A DNA stretch of 8,853 nucleotides from Flavobacteriales bacterium (lineage in GTDB: Bacteria > Bacteroidota > Bacteroidia > Flavobacteriales_F > PHOS-HE28). The stretch covers positions 1 to 8,853 of the forward strand of contig JAHEFL010000046.1 of the NCBI GenBank assembly GCA_024640205.1. Reading direction: 5' to 3'. The translations under genes and the position numbers were made by a program. A model generated the notes under the pieces. The model was not told where the DNA came from, did not search any database, and saw only the letters and a program-made list of their open reading frames with translations. Positions 1 through 5,455 of the stretch are shown here, one piece after another (the first letter of the stretch is position 1; every line of letters starts with the position of its first letter).

Positions 1-1
1 G

Positions 2-2239
2 CTGTTCAACCAGAGTGCGATCCTGTTCGCGAACGACGGGATCGATGTCACGCTGCAGGAGGTTTACGTATGGAACGTTCCGAGCCCTTACACGCAGTCC
101 AGCACAAGCGATCTATTGGATCAATTCGGTGTCACACGCACCAGCTTCAATGGTGATCTGGCACACCTTCTTGGATACGCAGGTGGAGGTGGAATCGCAT
201 GGTTGAACACGCTCTGTAGCAATCAGACGAGTTATCGCATGGCCTACAGCGATATCAACAGCAGCTATCAGAACGTGCCTACCTACAGTTGGAGCGTGGA
301 AGTGGTGACCCACGAGCAAGGGCACAACATGGGTTCGCGCCATACCCATGCCTGCGTATGGAACGGGAACAGCACCGCCATCGATGGTTGTGGTCCGGCT
401 GCCGGGTATAACGAAGGAGGATGCGCCCAGGGCCCTTTGCCACCATCCAGTGTGGGTGGCACGATCATGAGCTATTGCCACCTGACCAGCAGCACCATCA
501 AGTTCGCGAATGGATTCGGTCCACAGCCCACGGCATTGATCGTGAACCGTGTGAACACCAGTTCATGCCTTCCGACCTCCTGCGGTACCAGTTGTGATCC
601 GCCTTCCGGCCTCACTGCTTCGGGGATCACCACCGCCACCGCCCAACTTTCCTGGGCCGCGGTCGGTGCAACATCGTATTCGCTTCGGTGGCGCTTGTCG
701 CCCAGTGGTTCATGGACGAACCTGACCGGCCTGAGTAATAATTCGCATTCACTCACCGGCCTGGCACAAGGAACGGCCTATGACGTTCAGGTGCTCTCTG
801 TTTGCGGCGGCTCAAGCTCGGCCTGGTCCGGCACGTATACGTTCACCACCGCAGTGCCCTGTCCGGATGCCATGGAACCCAACGGCAGCATTGGTGCTGC
901 AGGGGATATTTACCTACCGGTTTCCTTGAGTGCGTTGATCGCGAATGGTTCGGATGTGGACTACTATCGCTTCACCTTGGGCGCCACTTCCACAGTGAGC
1001 ATATCCCTCCTGAACCTGGTAGCCGATTTCGACCTTCGCCTGCTGGATGCGAGCGGTGCCCAGTTGGCCATTTCCCAGAATGGTGGATCCAGTAGCGAAT
1101 CCATCAATTATCCCAACGCGCCGGCTGGCAATTACTACCTCCACGTATATGGATGGAACGGAGCGAACAGCAATACCACCTGTTATCTTCTTACCGTGAA
1201 CAGTGGGGGCGCCCAGGGTTGTACATCTCCAAATGGTCTGGCTGTGCCGATACCTACCTATGAAGGCGGCGCGGTCACCTGGACCGCAGTGGGTTCCGCG
1301 GTATCCTATTCCCTTCAATGGCGGCCAGTGGGTAGTGTACCATGGACCATTGCCACAGGCATCGGTGCGCCGGGCTACCCCTTGACGGGCCTGGATCCTC
1401 AGACAAGCTATGAGCTGCGGGTGTTAAGCGTATGCGGTTCCGGAGCATCACAATGGTCCTCTCCGGTCACGTTCAGCACCACGGATGTGCCGTGTGAAGT
1501 GCAACCAACCATGGTACTTGCCCTCAAGGTGATCCTGGACGGGCCTTATCAGAGCGGGACGCAATTGATGGGGGATGAGCTCCGGAGCATGGGCTTGATC
1601 CCTCTTCAAGAACCATACACCGCTATGGGCTATGGTCCCACAGGCCCACTTTCGACCTCGGTTGCGGTGTTCCAGGTGAACGGGAACAACGCCATCGTAG
1701 ATTGGGTGCTGGTCGAACTGCGTGATGCGGCTAATTCCGCAGTGATCCTCGAACAGCGGGCAGCTCTGCTTCAACGTGATGGCGACGTGGTGGCCGTGGA
1801 TGGTGTTTCACCATTGGGCTTTTGCTCTGACCCAGGTTCCTACCATGTCTCCGTCAGGCATCGCAACCATTTGGGATGTATGACCTCCGGGCCACTTGGG
1901 CTGAACAGCAACCCCACCTCGCTCGATCTAACAGCGAGCGGTGTCCCTGTATACGGTACCTCGGCGCGCAAACTGAACGGGGCCGTAATGACCCTGTGGT
2001 CCGGGAACGTGTTCGGGGATGATCGGGTGAAGTATACAGGGAACGAGAATGATCGCGATCCGATCCTATCCGTCATCGGCGGGTCCATTCCTACCCTTAC
2101 GGTGAGCGGGTATCACTTCGCCGACGTGAACCTGGACGGGGTGGTGAAATACACCGGTCTGAACAATGACCGTGACCCCATCCTGAACAACATCGGTGGC
2201 ACCTTACCGACCAATTCGGTGGTGGAGCAGCTGCCTTGA
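2..2239 (+). CDS. Secreted M12B-type (reprolysin-like) zinc metalloprotease with FN3-PPC-FN3 modules; 5' end outside window
   Basis: The frame is open from base 2 to a TGA stop, giving 745 residues without the N-terminus; signal peptide and propeptide would lie upstream. Residues 104-114 read HEQGHNMGSRH, the metzincin HExxHxxGxxH zinc site with its catalytic glutamate, and IMSY at 155-158 is the Met-turn, so the active site looks intact. Next come an FN3 domain (about 200-283), a PPC-like beta domain starting DAMEPNG (about 287-400), a second FN3 (about 406-497; both FN3 copies share LSVCG), and a C-terminal region (about 500-745) containing a duplicated VKYTG motif. The family is common in Bacteroidota as secreted proteases; the natural substrate cannot be told from sequence. 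No canonical T9SS type A domain ends the protein, so surface or extracellular targeting probably depends on the C-terminal cassette (inference). Any start inside the window, such as the TTG at 116, would be artefactual because coding continues upstream of it. Confidence 0.9.
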   Translation: MFNQSAILFANDGIDVTLQEVYVWNVPSPYTQSSTSDLLDQFGVTRTSFNGDLAHLLGYAGGGGIAWLNTLCSNQTSYRMAYSDINSSYQNVPTYSWSVEVVTHEQGHNMGSRHTHACVWNGNSTAIDGCGPAAGYNEGGCAQGPLPPSSVGGTIMSYCHLTSSTIKFANGFGPQPTALIVNRVNTSSCLPTSCGTSCDPPSGLTASGITTATAQLSWAAVGATSYSLRWRLSPSGSWTNLTGLSNNSHSLTGLAQGTAYDVQVLSVCGGSSSAWSGTYTFTTAVPCPDAMEPNGSIGAAGDIYLPVSLSALIANGSDVDYYRFTLGATSTVSISLLNLVADFDLRLLDASGAQLAISQNGGSSSESINYPNAPAGNYYLHVYGWNGANSNTTCYLLTVNSGGAQGCTSPNGLAVPIPTYEGGAVTWTAVGSAVSYSLQWRPVGSVPWTIATGIGAPGYPLTGLDPQTSYELRVLSVCGSGASQWSSPVTFSTTDVPCEVQPTMVLALKVILDGPYQSGTQLMGDELRSMGLIPLQEPYTAMGYGPTGPLSTSVAVFQVNGNNAIVDWVLVELRDAANSAVILEQRAALLQRDGDVVAVDGVSPLGFCSDPGSYHVSVRHRNHLGCMTSGPLGLNSNPTSLDLTASGVPVYGTSARKLNGAVMTLWSGNVFGDDRVKYTGNENDRDPILSVIGGSIPTLTVSGYHFADVNLDGVVKYTGLNNDRDPILNNIGGTLPTNSVVEQLP
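311..343 (+). other. Metzincin zinc-binding motif HEQGHNMGSRH
   Basis: Three zinc-ligand histidines and the general-base glutamate occur in the order HExxHxxGxxH, followed by T-H. The ATG of the Met-turn (IMSY) is at 467-469, about 41 residues after the third histidine, a spacing compatible with M12-like peptidases. Together these support an active enzyme rather than a degenerate homologue. Confidence 0.93.
1497..2236 (+). other. C-terminal cassette of the metalloprotease (unnamed; candidate sorting domain)
   Basis: About 245 residues follow the second FN3. The stretch opens with LALKVILDGPY and GLIPLQEPYTAMGY, continues through IVDWVLVELRD and YHVSVRHRNHLG, and ends in the duplicated VKYTG motif and the terminal residues EQLP. 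I recall similar endings in other large secreted Bacteroidota proteins, but cannot name a family with certainty. It sits where a T9SS sorting domain would normally be, so a role in secretion or surface anchoring is plausible but unproven. DVNLDG at 2123-2140 resembles a dockerin-type or EF-hand calcium loop start. Confidence 0.6.
2027..2209 (+). repeat. Two in-frame copies of a VKYTGxxNDRDPIL..IGGxxP protein motif
   Basis: Copy 1 (2027-2092) reads VKYTGNENDRDPIL then IGGSIP. Copy 2 (2144-2209) reads VKYTGLNNDRDPIL then IGGTLP. The copies are 117 bp, exactly 39 codons, apart. The protein motif is far better conserved than the DNA (for example gtgaagtatacaggg versus gtgaaatacaccggt), which points to an old duplication kept by selection. 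Copy 2 is preceded by the acidic loop DVNLDG; the matching place before copy 1 is degenerate (VFGDDR). Confidence 0.85.
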
Positions 2240-2346
2240 TCGGCCTGCGGGGGATCTCGTGCCCTGTGGCTCGTCCTGTTGAAAACTCCTGCCGATCGTG
2301 GATAACCGGCCTCCCTTGGATGTCCAGCGCTGAAGCGGCAATGGGC

Positions 2347-2354
2347 TAACTTCG
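2347..2354 (+). promoter_or_regulatory. Candidate Bacteroidota -7 box (TAACTTCG) for the parE operon
   Basis: The sequence TAACTTCG matches the Bacteroidota -7 consensus TAnnTTTG at all but one fixed position and lies 50 bp upstream of the parE ATG. The expected upstream -33 TTTG/TTG is not at good spacing; the nearest TTG is at 2316-2318, about 28 bp away. The box is flanked by GGGC (2343-2346) and GCCC (2355-2358). Transcription would start near 2360. This is a weak call based on one element. Confidence 0.35.
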
Positions 2355-2364
2355 GCCCTGCCTT

Positions 2365-2402
2365 CGGAACCCCTTGTCAATACTGAGGTTCCGGCCCTTT
2401 TT
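2365..2402 (+). terminator. Hairpin plus T-run directly before parE (terminator or leader attenuator)
   Basis: CGGAACC (2365-2371) pairs perfectly with GGTTCCG (2387-2393), giving a 7-bp stem, extendable by one G-U pair, with a 15-nt loop. TTTTT follows at 2398-2402 after a short GCCC. It could be the intrinsic terminator of the upstream protease gene, whose stop is 126 bp away. If the promoter near 2347 is real, it would instead lie in the parE leader, two bases from the ATG. The long loop and the gap between stem and T-run make it a mediocre terminator. Confidence 0.45.
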
Positions 2403-2404
2403 CC

Positions 2405-4309
2405 ATGAGCGAGACGAATTACAGTGAAGACAATATCCGGTCCCTCGACTGGAAGGAACATATCCGGCTGCGACCGGGGATGTACATCGGTAAGCTGGGC
2501 GATGGCAGCAGTTTCGATGATGGCGTGTACATCCTGATCAAGGAAGTGCTGGACAACTGCATCGATGAATACGTGATGGGTCACGGCAAGAAGGTGGAGA
2601 TCACCATCGAGGGCCCGCGTGTGGAAGTGCGGGACTATGGACGTGGTGTGCCCTTGGGGAAGGTGGTCGACGTGGTGAGCAAGATCAACACCGGGGCCAA
2701 GTATGATAGCAAGGCTTTCAAGAAGAGCGTCGGCCTGAACGGCGTTGGTACGAAGGCCGTGAATGCGCTCAGCGGCTACTTCAAGATCGAGAGCGTGCGC
2801 GATGGACAAATGAAGCGGGCGGAGTTCGACCGCGGTGTGCTGCGGAAGGATGAGAAGCTGGTGAGGACGGATGAGGCGAACGGCACGCGGGTCGTTTTCG
2901 AGCCGGACGAGCAGATGTTCAAGAATTATCAGTTCCGGGTGCCGCACATCGAGCGCCTCCTTTGGAACTACTGTTACTTGAACACGGGCCTTACCCTGAT
3001 CTACAACGGCCAGAAGTACCATAGCAAGAACGGCTTGCTGGACCTGCTGGAGACGAAGATGGACGGGGAGCCGCTCTATCCCATCATCCACCTGACGGGC
3101 GATGACATTGAGGTGGCGATCACCCATGCCAACCACTACGGGGAGGAGTATTACAGTTTCGTGAACGGGCAGCATACCACCCAGGGTGGTACACATCAAG
3201 GTGCGTTCCGTGAGGCGGTGGCCAAGACCATCAAGGACTTCTACAAGAAGGATTGGGAGGCTGGCGACGTGCGGACAGGGATCGTGGCTGCGGTGAGCGT
3301 CAAGGTCATCGAACCGGTGTTCGAAAGCCAGACGAAGACCAAGCTGGGCAGCCTTGAAGTGGAACCCGGTGGGCAGAGCATGCGCAGCTTCGTTGGGGAT
3401 TTCATTGGGCGGGAGCTGAACAACTACCTGCACAAGAACCCTGAGGTGGCCGAAGTGCTCCAACAACGGATACTCAACAATGAGCGGGAGCGGAAAGAGC
3501 TCAGCGGGATCCGGAAGCTGGCCCGCGAACGAGCGAAGAAGGCCAGTCTGCACAATCGGAAATTGCGCGATTGCCGGGTGCATCTGAACGATCCGAAGAA
3601 CGACCCGCGAAAACAGGAGACGACCCTCTTCATCACCGAAGGGGATAGTGCCAGCGGCAGCATCACGAAGAGCCGCGATGTGAACACACAAGGTGTTTTC
3701 AGCCTGAAGGGGAAGCCGCTGAACTGCTACGGGCTTACGAAGAAGGTGGTGTACGAGAACGAGGAATTCAACCTGATCCAGGCTGCCTTGAACATCGAGG
3801 ACGGAATGGATGGGCTCCGGTACAACAAGATCGTGATCGCCACCGATGCTGATGTGGACGGCATGCATATCCGGTTGTTGCTGATGACCTTCTTCCTGCA
3901 GTTCTTCCCGGACCTGGTCAAGAATGATCATCTGTACATCCTGCAGACCCCACTGTTCCGGGTGCGCAATAAGAAAGAGACGATCTATTGTTACTCGGAC
4001 GAAGAGCGGCAACGGGCCTTGATCAAGCTGGGCAAGAGTGCGGAGATCACCCGTTTCAAGGGCCTTGGGGAGATCAGCCCGGATGAGTTCAAGCATTTCA
4101 TCGGCGAGGATATCCGGCTTGAGCCGGTCATGATCACCAAGGAGGCCGTGGTGAACGAGCTCCTGGGCTTCTACATGGGAAAGAACACACCGGAACGCCA
4201 GGGATTCATCATCGACAACCTGAAGGTGGAAAAGGATCTGGTGGAGGAGGTGTTGGACCCGGTAAAGGAGATAGCACGAAAGCTGGACGAAGTGGAAGCT
4301 GAAGTATGA
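2405..4309 (+). CDS. parE: DNA topoisomerase IV subunit B (ParE), type IIA ATPase subunit
   Basis: The 634-residue protein is close to E. coli ParE in length and lacks the large Toprim insertion of enterobacterial GyrB. The GHKL ATPase domain shows E47 and N51 in EVLDNCIDE, the D77xGxG81 box, and the glycine-rich lid [12 protein letters not shown] (109-120). The transducer carries the QTK loop (309-311), whose lysine contacts ATP. The Toprim domain has the metal ligands E412 in TEGDSASG and D481/D483/D485 in DADVDG, then FKGLGE (551-556). It captures and passes DNA with ParC to decatenate daughter chromosomes and relax supercoils in the cytoplasm. The ATG at 2405 is preceded by CCCTTTTTCC with no Shine-Dalgarno, as is usual in Bacteroidota. 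The stop overlaps the next start (ATGA). ParE rather than GyrB is chosen from length, the co-operonic parC and the degenerate GyrA box of its partner. Confidence 0.95.
   Translation: MSETNYSEDNIRSLDWKEHIRLRPGMYIGKLGDGSSFDDGVYILIKEVLDNCIDEYVMGHGKKVEITIEGPRVEVRDYGRGVPLGKVVDVVSKINTGAKYDSKAFKKSVGLNGVGTKAVNALSGYFKIESVRDGQMKRAEFDRGVLRKDEKLVRTDEANGTRVVFEPDEQMFKNYQFRVPHIERLLWNYCYLNTGLTLIYNGQKYHSKNGLLDLLETKMDGEPLYPIIHLTGDDIEVAITHANHYGEEYYSFVNGQHTTQGGTHQGAFREAVAKTIKDFYKKDWEAGDVRTGIVAAVSVKVIEPVFESQTKTKLGSLEVEPGGQSMRSFVGDFIGRELNNYLHKNPEVAEVLQQRILNNERERKELSGIRKLARERAKKASLHNRKLRDCRVHLNDPKNDPRKQETTLFITEGDSASGSITKSRDVNTQGVFSLKGKPLNCYGLTKKVVYENEEFNLIQAALNIEDGMDGLRYNKIVIATDADVDGMHIRLLLMTFFLQFFPDLVKNDHLYILQTPLFRVRNKKETIYCYSDEERQRALIKLGKSAEITRFKGLGEISPDEFKHFIGEDIRLEPVMITKEAVVNELLGFYMGKNTPERQGFIIDNLKVEKDLVEEVLDPVKEIARKLDEVEAEV
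4306..4309 (+). other. ATGA stop/start overlap, parE to the PEGA-like gene
   Basis: The TGA of parE (4307-4309) overlaps the ATG of the next gene (4306-4308) by the 4-bp ATGA arrangement, typical of translational coupling within one mRNA. There is no room for an internal terminator. Confidence 0.9.
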
Positions 4310-5037
4310 TAGCCCGGATCAAGCTTCTGGCGAACGTTCTGTCCATTGCGCTCCTGGGGCACGGGAGCCAGCTATATGGCCAATCCAGCGGTCAGCTGAA
4401 ATTCACCTTCGAGCCGGATAAGGGGATGGAGTACGTGCTGGATGGGAAGTACCGGATGAGCGAACATGAGACCACGCTTATCGAGGGTGCACATCGATTC
4501 ACCTTTTGGGCCCCTGAGCGCTCCATGTTGGACACCACGATCAACGTGCTACCGGATGTGTCCACAGAAGTGTTCGTCAGGCTGCGCTATACCCAGGATT
4601 TCGTCGACCATCGCAAGGCGGCACAGCGCTACGAGCGGAACAAGCGATGGGCGACCTACCTGCCACCCGTGATCGTGGTGGGTGCGGCCACATGGGCGGC
4701 AACGAGCCTTGTGAACCTGAGCAAGGCGGACCAGGACCTGAGCGATCTGGCGGCCAGCTACAGCACGTCCTCGGACCCGGCGGGCATCCAGCGCTTGAAA
4801 TATGATGAGATCCCAGCGGCCAAGACCGATCTCAGTTCAGCGAGGACCCAGGCTTATGTGGCCAGTGGTGTTTTCGTGGTCTCCCTTGCAGGCACGCTTT
4901 GGTTGAGACATCGCATGGCGAACTCCACAGCACCGGTCTTCGAGGACAAGGAGAAGGTGCGCTTCGATGGCCTCGTATGGATCCCCGGTGCGAGCGGCGG
5001 GACATGGGCAGGCGGTGTCAGTATTCCGTTGCGATGA
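4306..5037 (+). CDS. Secreted/inner-membrane protein of unknown function with PEGA-like domain and two membrane segments
   Basis: The 243-residue protein starts at the ATGA overlap. The N-terminus (MIARIK, then hydrophobic [12 protein letters not shown]) looks like a signal peptide with cleavage near LYGQ (22-26). Residues about 28-97 form a beta-rich stretch ([32 protein letters not shown]) resembling a PEGA-type domain, as found in envelope proteins that contact surface structures. Two hydrophobic segments follow, about 118-138 and 183-202, separated by a charged, probably helical linker (139-182) with a DPAG. Predicted topology: PEGA and C-terminus periplasmic, linker cytoplasmic. The end ([12 protein letters not shown]) resembles the closing strand of outer-membrane or envelope proteins. 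I do not recognise a named family and assign no function. Its place between parE and parC means it should be co-transcribed with topoisomerase IV. Confidence 0.85.
   Translation: MIARIKLLANVLSIALLGHGSQLYGQSSGQLKFTFEPDKGMEYVLDGKYRMSEHETTLIEGAHRFTFWAPERSMLDTTINVLPDVSTEVFVRLRYTQDFVDHRKAAQRYERNKRWATYLPPVIVVGAATWAATSLVNLSKADQDLSDLAASYSTSSDPAGIQRLKYDEIPAAKTDLSSARTQAYVASGVFVVSLAGTLWLRHRMANSTAPVFEDKEKVRFDGLVWIPGASGGTWAGGVSIPLR
5034..5037 (+). other. ATGA stop/start overlap, PEGA-like gene to lipoprotein gene
   Basis: The TGA at 5035-5037 overlaps the ATG at 5034-5036. This fixes the lipoprotein start here rather than at the in-frame TTG 135 bp upstream, because a signal peptide and lipobox begin exactly at this ATG. 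Confidence 0.88.
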
Positions 5038-5453
5038 GGAACATCGGCCATATCGCGTTGCTTGTTCTGTTCGCCTTGAGCAGTTGCTCCAAGGACGAGG
5101 TGGATGTGACGACGCTGAACAACAATCCCTTCGACCCGGAATATGCAGGTCCGGCCGTATTCGCTCTGGATGATACGTTCCTGCAGACCGTGAATATCGG
5201 TGGGAACAACATCGTTTACCAGATCATCACGTTCCACGTCAATGAGGACCTCTTCCTCTCGCCATCGGTGTATTCCGTCACTTTGAAGGACCTGGAAGCC
5301 GATGTGACCCAGGTGCTGAACCCTGTTCCTTCAGGTAGCAATACGTTCCAGTACCTCCGCGAACCGGCCCCGGGTATATCCGTGTGCCTGGAGTTGCGAT
5401 TGACCAATAACCAGAGCACCGCAGGGGCGGAGACCATTTGTGCGACACTGTAA
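5034..5453 (+). CDS. Small lipoprotein of unknown function, probably surface-exported
   Basis: The 139-residue protein begins [18 protein letters not shown]: a short basic N-region, a hydrophobic core and a lipobox L15-S16-S17-C18 for signal peptidase II. The residues after the cysteine are SKDE, matching the charged lipoprotein export signal (K followed by two acidic residues) described in Bacteroidota such as Capnocytophaga, which routes lipoproteins to the cell surface. The mature part (about 120 residues) looks beta-rich, with strands such as NIVYQIITFHV and VYSVTLKDLE, two late cysteines (C116, C136), and no catalytic motif I recognise. The start is set by the lipobox and the ATGA overlap. 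It shares one base with parC (TAATG), so co-expression with topoisomerase IV is expected. Function unknown. Confidence 0.87.
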   Translation: MRNIGHIALLVLFALSSCSKDEVDVTTLNNNPFDPEYAGPAVFALDDTFLQTVNIGGNNIVYQIITFHVNEDLFLSPSVYSVTLKDLEADVTQVLNPVPSGSNTFQYLREPAPGISVCLELRLTNNQSTAGAETICATL

Positions 5454-5455
5454 TG
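5451..5455 (+). other. TAATG stop/start overlap, lipoprotein gene to parC
   Basis: The TAA at 5451-5453 shares its last base with the ATG of parC at 5453-5455. An alternative parC start at the TTG at 5438 is less likely because it would add only five residues and overlap the lipoprotein gene by 16 bp. Confidence 0.88.

Larger units (their letters stand above)
2240..2404. other. Intergenic region between protease gene and parE operon (165 bp)
   Basis: No start-to-stop frame of note lies here. It holds the candidate -7 box at 2347-2354 and the hairpin with T-run at 2365-2402, described separately. A second, weaker pairing, GCCG (2291-2294) with CGGC (2307-2310), lies closer to the protease stop but has only four base pairs and no T-run. 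Confidence 0.7.

Noticed and set aside
116..118. TTG as the start of the metalloprotease
   Set aside because: The frame is open to the window edge, and the residues before it (for example EVYVWNVPSPYT) look like the normal family sequence, so the true start lies upstream of the window.
113..481. A 122-codon open frame antisense to the metalloprotease active-site region
   Set aside because: In register with the protease, whose sense strand encodes the HExxHxxGxxH motif; a shadow frame.
2343..2358. GGGC...GCCC as a separate terminator hairpin
   Set aside because: Only four base pairs with an 8-nt loop and no T-run; it more likely just flanks the candidate -7 box.
2204..4096. A 630-codon open frame antisense to parE
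   Set aside because: Its codons lie exactly in register with parE codons. It stays open simply because parE uses no TTA, CTA or TCA codons there, as expected in a GC-rich gene. The translation is rich in Leu/Val/His without domains or motifs, while the sense strand has all ParE motifs.
4899..5033. Upstream TTG start adding 45 residues to the lipoprotein
   Set aside because: It would bury the signal peptide and lipobox and overlap the previous gene heavily. The ATG at 5034 gives a perfect lipoprotein N-terminus.
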